From NCBI GenBank assembly GCA_016709865.1, contig JADJLX010000005.1:1674001-1738000 (forward strand): a DNA stretch of 64,000 nucleotides, read 5' to 3'. This document shows positions 9,418-18,457 of this stretch, one piece after another (the stretch's first letter is position 1; every line of letters starts with the position of its first letter). Source of the stretch: Bacteroidales bacterium (GTDB lineage: Bacteria > Bacteroidota > Bacteroidia > Bacteroidales > VadinHA17). A program made the position numbers and the translations under genes. Below the pieces are notes generated by a model, which worked only from the letters and a program-made list of their open reading frames with translations, was not told where the DNA came from and did not search any database.

Positions 9418-9635
9418 TTTCCCCTCCTTTTGAAGGAGGGGTGGCCGCAGTAAAATTATGGTTTGTTTTTGAAAAGCTAATTTGCGGCCGGGGTGGTTGA
9501 TTCTTTATCCCAGTTTTCATCTTTTAGTTTTCTGTGATAATCCCCTAAAGTCAACCACCCCGGCCGGGAAATATTACTTCGTAAATATCATATAATCAGT
9601 ACTCCCGGCCACCCCTCCTTCAAAAGGAGGGGAAA
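9418..9635. repeat. 218-bp nested inverted-repeat element between convergent genes
   Basis: The 335-bp gap between the DUF5686 gene and dnaB (9382-9716) contains no gene. Outer arms 9418-9447 and 9606-9635 are perfect 30-bp inverted copies; each arm itself holds a small hairpin (CCCCTCCTTttgAAGGAGGGG). Inner arms GGCCGGGGTGGTTGA (9486-9500) and TCAACCACCCCGGCC (9551-9565) are a second perfect inverted pair. The central 50 bp is AT-rich without a reading frame. It resembles a small non-coding mobile or palindromic repeat and may terminate transcription from both sides. No target-site duplication could be defined. Confidence 0.8.
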
Positions 9636-9657
9636 CCTTATTATGCTGTTTCTCCTT

Positions 9658-9702
9658 CAACCCCAAACCTTAGGTTGGCTGCCATAACCTTCAGGGGGGT
9701 TG
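9658..9702. repeat. Second inverted repeat before the dnaB stop
   Basis: CAACCCC (9658-9664) and GGGGTTG (9696-9702) pair around an inner segment containing CCTTAGG and GGTTGGCTGCC. It lies between the nested 218-bp element and the dnaB stop codon, so two different palindromic elements sit side by side here. Confidence 0.55.
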
Positions 9703-9716
9703 GGCGGCAGAAGCAT

Positions 9717-11240
9717 CTAAGCAAATGGCGGCTCATCATGTATATCCGACTCATTATCAAAGCCTCCGCCAAGTTTTCTGAAATTATCGTGGTTCATTTT
9801 TGATCCGAGAGTGATACTCGGGGTGGAGCTGCCTCCTTCAGGATTACCATCCAGATCAAAATCATCGATATCAACAAATTGTGCCTTCTCTTCACGGAAT
9901 CTCAGTTTAACGTCGTCAACCGGACCGTTACGGTTTTTAGCAAGTATGATCTCAGCGATACCTTTTGTTGAGGAACCATCTTCAAATGTTGGTATACCGA
10001 ACTTATCCTGACGGTGAATGAAGACGACCATATCGGCATCCTGCTCAATAGCACCCGATTCACGAAGGTCGGAAAGCAAAGGCCGTTTGGTACCACCCCT
10101 CATTTCTACTGAACGGTTAAGCTGTGAAAGTGCCAGTATCGGCACATTGAGCTCTTTCGCAATACTCTTCAGCGAACGGGAAATATTACTAACTTCCTGC
10201 TCGCGACTTCCTGCATTTTCAGGTCCCGACATAAGCTGAAGGTAGTCGACGATAACAATATCAAGTTTATGCTGAGCTACCAGACGACGGCATTTAGCCC
10301 TGAGTTCGAATATGGAGATTGCAGGAGTATCATCAATAAAAATGGGGGCAGTAACCAGCTTTTTGATCCTTGAATCGAGCTGTTTCCACTCCTCCTCATT
10401 CAACCGTCCGTTTTTTATTTTGTCACCCGGAATATCTGTTTCGGCAACTATCAATCTGTTTACAAGCTGAATTGATGACATCTCACACGAAAAGATGGCA
10501 ACACTTTTTCCGTGGTCGACTGCCATGTTTCGTGCCATTGAAAGAGCGAATGCTGTTTTACCCATTGATGGACGGGCAGCGATAATAACAAGTTCTGATT
10601 TCTGCCAGCCTGATGTCAGACGGTCGAGTTTGGTGAATCCCGATGGTGTTCCTACAAGTGCATCCTCTCTTTTTCCTGCCTCTTCAATCTCTCTGATTGC
10701 TTCCTTTATCACAACATTAATCGGGGCAACCTCACGCTTGATATTTCCTTCGGCTATCTGGAAAAGTGCATTTTCGGAATAGTCGAGAAGTTCTGTGACA
10801 TCATAAGAATCATCAAAAGAACGTGTCTGAATCTCAGTTGAAACACGAATAAGTTCACGCTGAATATATTTCTGAGCGACTATCCTGGCATGATAATCAA
10901 CGTTTGCAGCAGAAACGACCTTAGCTGTAAGCTGAGTAAGATAAACCGGTCCGCCAACACTATCAAGCTCGTTATGAATACGCAGTTCCTCTGTTACTGT
11001 ATAGAGGTCTACAGGAAATTCCTTTGCGGATAAGTCTGAAATAGCTTTGAATATTTTCTGATGAGCCTCCCTGTAAAAACTTTCCGGTTTAAGTATGTCA
11101 AGGATGGTAATTACTGCCTCTTTTTCGAGCATAACCGCACCTAGTACAGCCTCCTCCATATCATTTGCCTGGGGTGGTACCTTGCCAAAATCGGGCAATG
11201 CTGTAATTGCGGGTCTCGGATTGGTTCTTTGTTTTGCCAT
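9717..11240 (-). CDS. dnaB: Replicative DNA helicase DnaB
   Basis: The hexameric helicase that unwinds DNA at the replication fork. The N-terminal domain begins PPQANDMEEAVLGAVMLEKEA. The RecA-like C-terminal domain has Walker A ARPSMGKTAFALSMARN, then SCEMS, VIVDYLQLM, LSQLNRSVEMR and the arginine-finger region DLRESGAIEQDADMV. No intein interrupts it. A TTG at 11243 would add one residue; the ATG at 11240 (507 residues) is preferred. The C-terminal 50 residues are a disordered Gly/Ser/Asp-rich tail. The gene is divergent from ispE across a 210-bp spacer in which no further gene is seen. Very confident. Confidence 0.96.
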   Translation of the reverse strand: MAKQRTNPRPAITALPDFGKVPPQANDMEEAVLGAVMLEKEAVITILDILKPESFYREAHQKIFKAISDLSAKEFPVDLYTVTEELRIHNELDSVGGPVYLTQLTAKVVSAANVDYHARIVAQKYIQRELIRVSTEIQTRSFDDSYDVTELLDYSENALFQIAEGNIKREVAPINVVIKEAIREIEEAGKREDALVGTPSGFTKLDRLTSGWQKSELVIIAARPSMGKTAFALSMARNMAVDHGKSVAIFSCEMSSIQLVNRLIVAETDIPGDKIKNGRLNEEEWKQLDSRIKKLVTAPIFIDDTPAISIFELRAKCRRLVAQHKLDIVIVDYLQLMSGPENAGSREQEVSNISRSLKSIAKELNVPILALSQLNRSVEMRGGTKRPLLSDLRESGAIEQDADMVVFIHRQDKFGIPTFEDGSSTKGIAEIILAKNRNGPVDDVKLRFREEKAQFVDIDDFDLDGNPEGGSSTPSITLGSKMNHDNFRKLGGGFDNESDIHDEPPFA

Positions 11241-11450
11241 CAACGCTATGTTATTGTTTTATAACTACTTACAAAATTCAAAATCAAATATTTATCGCTT
11301 TTCAAAGTTATGAATTACCATACTTAATAGTAAGGAATCACTGTTTATTGTTACAAACACAAAATGTTTAAAACTTGTTGAAAAGCTATTAGACCGATCA
11401 TTAGTTACAAATTCAAAAGCATATGGTATTTTTACATCAAATACCGGTAA

Positions 11451-12281
11451 ATGATAGTATTTCCGATTGCAAAAATAAACCTTGGCCTGCATGTAACAGA
11501 GAAGCGTTCTGATGGTTATCATAACATCGAAACAATCTTCTATCCGGTTAAGCTTTGTGATGCACTTGAACTGGTAGTTGCAGAGGCGCAGCAGGGAGGC
11601 GATCATCTGACCTGCACAGGCATTAACACCGGAAGTGATCAGGAGGATAATCTGGTTATTAAAACTACAGGGAAACTAAGAGAGAAATACTTTTTCCCAT
11701 ATATCAATATACATCTTCATAAGGCTATACCAATCGGGGCAGGACTAGGTGGCGGTTCTTCTGATTCTGCATGTTTAATGAGAGCAATAAACAGGGTCTT
11801 TCATTTAGATATATCAAAGGAGGAACTTAAAAAAATATCTCTTGAGATAGGCAGCGACTGTCCGTTTTTTATCGATGGTGTTCCTGCTCTGGCAAGAGGA
11901 AGAGGTGAAAAAATGACCCCTGTTAATCCCGTTCTGACAGGATTGTACCTTATTCTTCTCAATCCAGGAGTTGGAATAAGTACAAAGGAAGCTTATCAGA
12001 ACTGTTCTCCCCGGAAACCGGATACTTCACTTGAGCAGCTGATAACCAGACCAATAGCAGAATGGAAGGAACTGATCAAAAATGATTTTGAAGATTTCGC
12101 TTTCAGGAAACATCCTTTGATTGCAGATATAAAAGAAGGTCTTTATAAAGCCGGAGCACTCTTCAGCCTGATGTCAGGCAGCGGATCGAGTGTTTATGGG
12201 GTATTCAGGGAAAAGCCTGATCTTCCGCAAATGCTAAAGAAATATGTAATATTTGAGGGAAAATGTGATCTCAAATCATAA
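11451..12281 (+). CDS. ispE: 4-diphosphocytidyl-2-C-methyl-D-erythritol kinase
   Basis: Fourth step of the non-mevalonate (MEP) isoprenoid pathway, phosphorylating CDP-methylerythritol with ATP. It is a 276-residue GHMP kinase: PIAKINLGLHVTEKRSDGYH at the N-terminus, the ATP loop PIGAGLGGGSSDSAC, and a C-terminal glycine motif LMSGSGSSVYG. The ATG at 11451 is directly before the conserved start, preceded by TATTTTTA, one base off the -7 consensus. It is transcribed alone, ending before a CACAAAG-type inverted repeat shared with the convergent biotin-carrier gene. Very confident. Confidence 0.95.
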   Translation: MIVFPIAKINLGLHVTEKRSDGYHNIETIFYPVKLCDALELVVAEAQQGGDHLTCTGINTGSDQEDNLVIKTTGKLREKYFFPYINIHLHKAIPIGAGLGGGSSDSACLMRAINRVFHLDISKEELKKISLEIGSDCPFFIDGVPALARGRGEKMTPVNPVLTGLYLILLNPGVGISTKEAYQNCSPRKPDTSLEQLITRPIAEWKELIKNDFEDFAFRKHPLIADIKEGLYKAGALFSLMSGSGSSVYGVFREKPDLPQMLKKYVIFEGKCDLKS

Positions 12282-12290
12282 AACCTTTAA

Positions 12291-12388
12291 CCACAAAGGT
12301 CACTAAGGAATTACACAAAGGTCACAAAGAAAAGAAAATCATTATTTTACCTTTGTGTTCTTCGTGCCTCCTTTGTGTTCCTTTGTGG
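12291..12388. repeat. CACAAAG-type inverted repeat between ispE and biotin carrier
   Basis: The left arm has CCACAAAGG, TCACTAAGG, TACACAAAGG and TCACAAAG; the right arm has CTTTGTG, CTTCGTGCC, CCTTTGTG and CCTTTGTGG. Outer ends CCACAAAGG and CCTTTGTGG are exact complements. It fills the space between two convergent genes and could form a long imperfect hairpin. Confidence 0.75.
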
Positions 12389-12407
12389 TAAAAAAATGAA
12401 CTTGAAA

Positions 12408-12725
12408 CTACTCCAGTTCTATTAAAACAGTCCCTTTTGAAACCTTTGCTCCTTTTTCTACTGCAATAGACTTAACCTTCCCATCCATCGGGCACTTAAG
12501 CTTGTTCTGCATTTTCATGGCATCGAGTATCATGAGGTCATCACCCTTCTTCACAGAGTCTCCGGTCTTTACAAAAATATTGAGCACAGTACCCGGGATA
12601 AAACTCAGAATGATCTTTGGATCGGCAGGCTGATATGACTTCCTGTTTTTGAATTTTTCACTTAACCTCGTCTGATACAAACTTGTATTTATATTAAGAA
12701 AGCCCAGCTTTTCATCTTTATTCAT
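12408..12725 (-). CDS. Biotin carboxyl carrier protein subunit
   Basis: A 105-residue carrier whose biotinylated lysine shuttles carboxyl groups. The C-terminal 70 residues are a biotinyl domain with the classic ILDAMKMQNKL motif (K is the biotin site) and flanking VKTGDSVKKGD and VEKGAKVSKGTVLIELE. The N-terminal 30 residues are variable and charged. It lies 32 bp after the carboxyltransferase gene and is almost certainly its partner. No biotin carboxylase and no membrane decarboxylase beta subunit is nearby, so whether the complex carboxylates acyl-CoA or decarboxylates methylmalonyl-CoA cannot be decided here. Confidence 0.9.
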   Translation of the reverse strand: MNKDEKLGFLNINTSLYQTRLSEKFKNRKSYQPADPKIILSFIPGTVLNIFVKTGDSVKKGDDLMILDAMKMQNKLKCPMDGKVKSIAVEKGAKVSKGTVLIELE

Positions 12726-12757
12726 AGCAATGCATTTTAACTGTTAGATACTGATAA

Positions 12758-14302
12758 TCAGAACGGAGGAAGTCCATGCTTTTTCTCAGGCATAGGTACA
12801 TTCTTATGCTCTGATACTTCAATTGAATGCATCAGGAATCTGCGTGTCTCAGAAGGTTCAATAACTGCATCAACATAACCTCTGGAAGCAGCAACATAAG
12901 GATTAGCAAATTTGGCTTTATACTCTTCAACCTTCTGCTTTCTCATTGCATCAGGATCTTTGGCAGTTGTAATTTCTTTCCTGAAGATAATATTAGCAGC
13001 GCCTTCTGGTCCCATAACAGCGATTTCGGCTGATGGCCATGCAAAAACAAAGTCAGCTCTGAGGTGCCGTGAACTCATAGCAATATATCCCCCTCCGTAA
13101 GCTTTTCTCAGAATTACAGTAAGCTTAGGTACTGTTGCTTCGCTGTAAGCGTATAAAACCTTGGCCCCGTGACGGATTACACCGGCATGCTCCTGGTCAA
13201 CACCCGGAAGATATCCCGGAAGGTCAACAAGGGTAATAATAGGAATATTGAATGCATCGCAATAACGGATGAAACGTGCCGCTTTATCTGAAGAATCAAC
13301 ATCAAGCACTCCTGCCATCTCAAGTGGCTGATTGGCAACGAAACCTGTTGTGCGTCCGCCCATACGTCCAAAGCCGATTACGATGTTTTTGGCGTACAAT
13401 TCCATTATCTCGAAGAAGTCGGAATTATCAACAATTGCCCTAATAACATCCTTCACATCATACGGTAAAGTCGGGTCTTCAGGAACAATCTTATTAATAT
13501 TATACTCCGGTTTTGGTTCTGCTGGCGGAAATGCAAGTGCTTTCTTGCTGTTATTCCATGGAATGAAGGTGATAAGCTTCTTTATCTGATCGAAGCACTC
13601 TTCCTCGCTCATTGCAAAGAAATGTGCATTACCGGTAACCTCGCTGTGAACACGCGCCCCGCCAAGGTCCTCCATTGAGATCTCCTCACCAAGAACTGTT
13701 TTGATTACCTCCGGACCTGTAATGAACATCTTAGAGATATTATCGACAACAAAAACAAAGTCGGTAAGAGCCGGAGAATAAACTGCTCCGCCTGCACATG
13801 GTCCGAGAATAACAGAGATCTGAGGAATTACACCGCTGGAAATTGTATTCCTGAAGAAAATTTCCCCATAACCGGCGAGGGAGTTGACTCCTTCCTGAAT
13901 ACGTGCACCGCCTGAGTCGTTTATGCCGATAAGAGGCATTCTCATCTTAAGGGCATGATCCATAATTTTAGTGATCTTCCTGGAATGCATTAGTCCAAGA
14001 GAGCCACCTGCAACTGTAAAGTCCTGCGCGAAGATTGCCACAGGCGCACCATATACTGTGCCTGATCCTATTATTACCCCGTCGCTGGGAAGCGACTTTT
14101 TATCCATATCAAAATCACGTGCATCGTGCTCAACAAAAAGGTCATACTCATTGAATGAGTTTTCATCAAGAAGCGACATAATACGCTCACGGGCAGTACG
14201 TTTGCCCATAGCTTTCTGCTTTTCTATTGCCTGTTCTCCACCGCCTAACAGTACTTTCTCACGTTTTTCCTGTAACTCTTTAATTTTCTTATTAACTGGC
14301 AT
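12758..14302 (-). CDS. Acyl-CoA carboxylase beta / methylmalonyl-CoA decarboxylase alpha subunit
   Basis: A 514-residue carboxyltransferase moving CO2 between biotin and an acyl-CoA, most likely propionyl-/methylmalonyl-CoA. It starts INKKIKELQEKREK-like (VNKKIKELQEKREKVLLGGG), then KRTARERIMSLLDENSF; INDSGGARIQEGVNSLAGYG is the first oxyanion region and the C-terminal half has DLPGYLPGVDQEHAGVIRHGAK and KAYGGGYIAMSSRHL. This full two-domain (N and C crotonase-like) form matches PccB and MmdA. The biotin carrier follows 32 bp downstream. The family is certain, the physiological direction is not. Confidence 0.93.
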   Translation of the reverse strand: MPVNKKIKELQEKREKVLLGGGEQAIEKQKAMGKRTARERIMSLLDENSFNEYDLFVEHDARDFDMDKKSLPSDGVIIGSGTVYGAPVAIFAQDFTVAGGSLGLMHSRKITKIMDHALKMRMPLIGINDSGGARIQEGVNSLAGYGEIFFRNTISSGVIPQISVILGPCAGGAVYSPALTDFVFVVDNISKMFITGPEVIKTVLGEEISMEDLGGARVHSEVTGNAHFFAMSEEECFDQIKKLITFIPWNNSKKALAFPPAEPKPEYNINKIVPEDPTLPYDVKDVIRAIVDNSDFFEIMELYAKNIVIGFGRMGGRTTGFVANQPLEMAGVLDVDSSDKAARFIRYCDAFNIPIITLVDLPGYLPGVDQEHAGVIRHGAKVLYAYSEATVPKLTVILRKAYGGGYIAMSSRHLRADFVFAWPSAEIAVMGPEGAANIIFRKEITTAKDPDAMRKQKVEEYKAKFANPYVAASRGYVDAVIEPSETRRFLMHSIEVSEHKNVPMPEKKHGLPPF

Positions 14303-14391
14303 AATATCCGGTATTAAATATTTTGTTAGTGTTAATTAATTAACAGTACTTTTTCGGGTACAATTTTAAACAAATTGTATGACTTTAGATA

Positions 14392-15528
14392 CTATTTTGG
14401 CGCCATTTTATACAGCACCAGGGCAATAATTGAGTAGAGGATGTTTGGAATCCACATTGCCAGCATTGGACCAAGGCTTCCCTTGAGTGAGAACTGGGAA
14501 GCAAACTGAAGAAACAGTATATACGAGAAGCTTAGAGTAAGGCCAATTCCTATATTCATACCGATACCTCCTCTTATCTTTCTGGAAGAAAGTGAAACAC
14601 CTATCAGAGTTAGTATAAATATGGCAAAGGGATTGGCAAATCTCCTGTGTTTTTCGATAAGAAACAATTTAAGCTCATCAGAGCCCTGCAATCGCAGGAG
14701 ATCGATGTAGTCGTTAAGTTCCCGGTAGGTCATTGTTCCGACAAATCCCGGGTCGCGCGATAAGTCACTGGGCTTAATCGTGAGAGTTGTGTCAATCCTG
14801 TTTCCCTTCGAAATAATATCCTCACCTTCTTTATATTCGCGCAGATAATAATTCAGAGCTGTCCACTTTTTTATAGTGGTGTCGTACAAAACCGAGGATG
14901 CTTCAAGCCTGGATATAAGCCTGTTACTGTCGTTGAAATGCTCAATTGTAAAGTTTTGTCCACGTCCGCTTAACGGATTATATGAGCCTATATAGACATA
15001 AATGTTTTTATAGACCATCCTGTGAATATTCTCAACAATAACCTTTCTGGCTGAAGAACGGTAGTATTTATCCTCAAAATCCATTCGAATCAGATTTGAC
15101 TGAGGGATAATGAAATTTGTAAGAACAAAAGTAAAAATGGCAATAACCAGTGCTGAGAGAAAATAGGGCCACATCATTCTCTTAAAGCTCATTCCGCTGT
15201 TCAAAATGGCAATAATCTCAGTATTAACCGCCATTTTAGAAGTGAAAAATATAACGGAGATAAATACAAAAAGAGGAGCAAAAAGGGTGGCGAAATAAGG
15301 TACAAAATTGAAATAATAGTCGAAGATGATAGCTTTAACAGGAGCCTCTTTCTCCATGAAGTTGTCAATCTTCTCGGCAAAGTCAAATACTACTGCGATT
15401 GTCAGAATAAGGACTAGGCTGAAGAAGAAAGTGCCAAGAAACTTCCTGATAATATAAGCATCGATAAGTTTAATTCTCAGTGAGCCTAAAGCCTCTCCGA
15501 GAGTTTTTTTACCATTGTACTTTTCCAT
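14392..15528 (-). CDS. lptG: LptF/LptG-family lipopolysaccharide export permease
   Basis: Inner-membrane permease of the Lpt system that moves lipopolysaccharide from the membrane to the periplasmic bridge. About six membrane segments in the YjgP/YjgQ pattern: LGTFFFSLVLILTIAVVFDF and a second near YFATLFAPLFVFISVIFF, a large periplasmic beta domain in the middle (residues about 130-265), then a cluster near the end. The only ATG lies at 15528, 43 bp inside tgt; starting there gives 14 residues before the conserved RIKLIDAYIIRKFLGTF, so a nearer non-ATG start is possible. Co-directional with tgt, and followed after 89 bp by the carboxyltransferase gene. LptF versus LptG cannot be separated by eye. 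Confidence 0.88.
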   Translation of the reverse strand: MEKYNGKKTLGEALGSLRIKLIDAYIIRKFLGTFFFSLVLILTIAVVFDFAEKIDNFMEKEAPVKAIIFDYYFNFVPYFATLFAPLFVFISVIFFTSKMAVNTEIIAILNSGMSFKRMMWPYFLSALVIAIFTFVLTNFIIPQSNLIRMDFEDKYYRSSARKVIVENIHRMVYKNIYVYIGSYNPLSGRGQNFTIEHFNDSNRLISRLEASSVLYDTTIKKWTALNYYLREYKEGEDIISKGNRIDTTLTIKPSDLSRDPGFVGTMTYRELNDYIDLLRLQGSDELKLFLIEKHRRFANPFAIFILTLIGVSLSSRKIRGGIGMNIGIGLTLSFSYILFLQFASQFSLKGSLGPMLAMWIPNILYSIIALVLYKMAPK

Positions 15529-16613
15529 ACTCCGAAATCACCTTCTTCAATTTTTTTTCGTGCCTGGCTCACCAGTCTCAAATAGAATGCCAGGTTATGT
15601 ATACTTGCAATCTGCGCACCAAGGTTTTCACCGGACATCACCAGGTGACGAAGATACGCTTTTGAATAATTAAGACTAACAACTGACGGACCTTCCGGAT
15701 CGATAGGACTGAAATCGTCGATCCATTTTCTGTTCCTGATATTAATTGTCCCTTCAGATGTAAACAACATTCCGTTTCTGCCATTACGAGTAGGCATTAC
15801 ACAATCAAACATATCAATTCCCCGCTCAATAGCTTCAAGGAGATTGACCGGAGTACCTACTCCCATGAGGTAACGTGGTTTATCCTCAGGAAGTATTTCA
15901 TTCACTATTTCGATTATACGGTACATGTCTTCAGCCGGTTCCCCAACTGAAAGTCCGCCGATTGCATTTCCTGCTAATCCGGCGGAAGCAATTTTTTCAG
16001 CAGAGATCTTTCTCAGATCATCAAAAGTACCGCCCTGAACGATAGGAAACATGAACTGCTCTTTGCCATAGATTGGTTCTGTTTCATTAAATCTGACGAT
16101 AGCCCTGTCGAGCCAGTGATGAGTAAGTGCAACCGATTTCTTTACATAGCTGTATTCACATGGCCATGGAGCACACTCATCGAATACCATAATAATATCG
16201 GCACCGATAATACGCTGAATATCAACTGTATTTTCAGGTGTGAACAGATGTTTTGATCCGTCGATATGTGATTTGAAGTGCGCGCCTTCATCGGTCAGTT
16301 TCCGGTTTCCTGTGAGGGAGAAGACCTGGTATCCTCCACTGTCGGTAAGTATAGGACGGTCCCACGACATAAATTTATGAAGTCCTCCGGCAGTTTTCAG
16401 AATTTCTGTACCCGGACGTAAATAGAGATGGTATGTATTACCGAGGATTATTTTAGCATCAATATCTTCAGAAAGATCCCGCTGTAGTATCCCTTTAACA
16501 GTGCCTCCTGTGCCTACAGGCATGAAGATCGGAGTAGGAATATCACCATGTTCTGTTCGCAGCATTCCCGTACGCGCTTTTGATCCTTTGTCCCTGCTCT
16601 CAACCTTAAACAT
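15486..16613 (-). CDS. tgt: tRNA-guanine transglycosylase, without the usual zinc cysteines
   Basis: Exchanges guanine 34 in the anticodon of Asp, Asn, His and Tyr tRNAs for a 7-deazaguanine, leading to queuosine. Clear family blocks: PIFMPVGTGGTVKG, ILGNTYHLYLRPG, LTDSGGYQVFSL with the catalytic Asp, FDECAPWP, GGLSVGEP and DMFDCVMPTRNGRNG. However, the segment expected to hold CxCxxC reads DPEGPSVVSLNYSKAYLRHL, so three usual zinc ligands are absent while the distal IHN His remains. A GTG at 16640 would add nine residues; the ATG at 16613 (MFKVESRD) is preferred. It overlaps the start of lptG by 43 bp. Confidence 0.93.
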   Translation of the reverse strand: MFKVESRDKGSKARTGMLRTEHGDIPTPIFMPVGTGGTVKGILQRDLSEDIDAKIILGNTYHLYLRPGTEILKTAGGLHKFMSWDRPILTDSGGYQVFSLTGNRKLTDEGAHFKSHIDGSKHLFTPENTVDIQRIIGADIIMVFDECAPWPCEYSYVKKSVALTHHWLDRAIVRFNETEPIYGKEQFMFPIVQGGTFDDLRKISAEKIASAGLAGNAIGGLSVGEPAEDMYRIIEIVNEILPEDKPRYLMGVGTPVNLLEAIERGIDMFDCVMPTRNGRNGMLFTSEGTINIRNRKWIDDFSPIDPEGPSVVSLNYSKAYLRHLVMSGENLGAQIASIHNLAFYLRLVSQARKKIEEGDFGVWKSTMVKKLSERL

Positions 16614-16739
16614 ATAACTCAATCTCGTTTTTCGAAGCACAAAGGTAATTTTTCAAAACGGCCTTCTGAAATTATACCTGAATATTTTTTTCTTCATTCC
16701 GATTATCTTATTAATATTGCTGACATATTAGGAAGTCAG

Positions 16740-17870
16740 ATGGCGCAATACTATGATACAATTCTGCTGGTTGTTTTTTCAATTTTTGCAGCAGCAGCAG
16801 CTATTCAGTTATTTTATTACTTATTTTTCTATCTCGCTGTTTATCTGAATAAACCCCGAGTAGTCAATAGTGACCAGCCACCTGTTTCTGTAATTATCTG
16901 TGCAAGGAACGAGTCTGAAAATCTAAAGAAGTTTTTACCTGCAGTGCTGGAACAGGATTATGCCGATTATGAGGTAATTGTCGTAAATGACTGCTCAGAA
17001 GATAATTCGTACGACGTTCTGGGAAGCTATCTGGTTAAGTACCCGCATCTCAGGGTATCCACAGTAAACAAGGACCCTAAGTTCACCCATAACAAAAAGA
17101 TGGCCCAGTTTATCGGGATCAAAGCAGCTAAAAACGAAATACTTCTCTTCACTGATGCTGATTGTGAGCCAGAATCAAACAGATGGCTGCAGGGTATGAC
17201 ATCACATTTTACTCCGGAAAAAAGTTTTGTACTTGGCTATGGAGGATATCGTAAAGAAAAGGGTCTGCTGAACAGATATATCAGATACGACAGCATGACT
17301 ATTGCAATGCAGTACCTGGGGATGGCGATAAGGGGTGTTCCGTATATGGGTGTAGGACGTAACCTTGCATACAGACGTTCTGTCTTTTTTGAAAATAAAG
17401 GATTTGGTGCACATAACCACCTGCAATCGGGCGATGATGACCTTTTCGTGAATACAAATGCCACAGGCAAAAATACCTGTGTTGAATTCAGTACAGGAAC
17501 CCATACCCTGTCGGTGCCTGCACGAACTGTTACAGAATGGTTTACCCAGAAAAAAAGGCATCTTACCACCGCACCATACTATAAATTAAGGGACAAATTC
17601 CTTCTGTTAACAGAGACATCAGCGAGAGTGGTTTTTTATACCCTTATGATTGTACTTCTCTCATTCACTTTTTTATGGCCTTATGTTCTGGCTATCTTTG
17701 GATTAAGGCTGATAACAATGGGAACTGTAATTTTTCTTGGTTCCAAAAAACTGAATGAACCTGGATTAGTGTTTTATTCACTATTTTTTGATATCTTTTC
17801 ACCTGTGATTAACAGTATAGTATTTATTGGCAGCCTAAGAAACAGATCCGGTAAAAACAGATGGAAATAA
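16740..17870 (+). CDS. Membrane glycosyltransferase family 2
   Basis: A 376-residue processive-like glycosyltransferase, probably making an envelope or exopolysaccharide. An N-terminal membrane helix (ILLVVFSIFAAAAAIQLFYY) is followed by the GT-A domain: PVSVIICARNESENL, VVNDCSEDNS, the metal-binding LLFTDADCEP, and SGDDDLF with the likely catalytic Asp; QKKRH stands where QxxRW is common. At least two membrane segments close the protein. Acceptor and donor are unknown. The last 10 bp overlap the sigma factor gene, so the two are translated together. Confidence 0.88.
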   Translation: MAQYYDTILLVVFSIFAAAAAIQLFYYLFFYLAVYLNKPRVVNSDQPPVSVIICARNESENLKKFLPAVLEQDYADYEVIVVNDCSEDNSYDVLGSYLVKYPHLRVSTVNKDPKFTHNKKMAQFIGIKAAKNEILLFTDADCEPESNRWLQGMTSHFTPEKSFVLGYGGYRKEKGLLNRYIRYDSMTIAMQYLGMAIRGVPYMGVGRNLAYRRSVFFENKGFGAHNHLQSGDDDLFVNTNATGKNTCVEFSTGTHTLSVPARTVTEWFTQKKRHLTTAPYYKLRDKFLLLTETSARVVFYTLMIVLLSFTFLWPYVLAIFGLRLITMGTVIFLGSKKLNEPGLVFYSLFFDIFSPVINSIVFIGSLRNRSGKNRWK

Positions 17871-18457
17871 ATCACGATTTATCTGAAAAGGCCAAAGGCG
17901 ATCTGCTGCTGGTGGAAGAGGCAAAGAAGGGAAACGAAAAAGCCTTTGCCAGTCTGATGAACCGTTACCGTGATTCCATCTACTATATGCTTCTGAAGAT
18001 GGTAAATAATCCATACGATGCTGAAGATCTCACAATTGAAGCCTTCGGTAAAGCATTCCGTAATATTGAATCATATACACCCAGATATGCTTTCAGCACC
18101 TGGCTTTTTAAGATTGCCACGAACAATTGCGTTGACTTCATCAGAAAAAAACAGTTAGCCCCTACTCCTCTTGATCATCTGCAGGATAGTATGGATAATG
18201 TTACAGTTAATATCCAGTCCGACCTCCCCGATCCTGAAGAATCCCTGATAAATCACCAGAAGATTGAAGCTCTCAAAGATATTGTAAGCCAGCTCAAACC
18301 GAGATATAAATCGCTTATTGAACTCAGGTATTATAAGGAGTACTCATATGAAGAGATCTCATCGGAACTTAAACTCCCGATCGGGACTGTTAAAGCCCAG
18401 CTCTACAGGGCCAAAACATTGTTATACAACATATTAATCAAAACAGGCAACAGGTAG
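17861..18457 (+). CDS. ECF-type RNA polymerase sigma factor
   Basis: A 198-residue extracytoplasmic-function sigma factor. Region 2 spans about 25-95 (FASLMNRYRDSIYYMLLKM, YDAEDLTIEAF, YAFSTWLFKIATNNCVDFIRK); region 4 lies about 140-195 (LKPRYKSLIELRYYKEYSYE, then LPIGTVKAQLYRAKTLLY). No anti-sigma gene is adjacent. It overlaps the glycosyltransferase by 10 bp and shares one base with rsmG, so the three form a tight operon. A role tied to envelope stress or polysaccharide output is possible but inferred. Confidence 0.92.
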   Translation: MEINHDLSEKAKGDLLLVEEAKKGNEKAFASLMNRYRDSIYYMLLKMVNNPYDAEDLTIEAFGKAFRNIESYTPRYAFSTWLFKIATNNCVDFIRKKQLAPTPLDHLQDSMDNVTVNIQSDLPDPEESLINHQKIEALKDIVSQLKPRYKSLIELRYYKEYSYEEISSELKLPIGTVKAQLYRAKTLLYNILIKTGNR

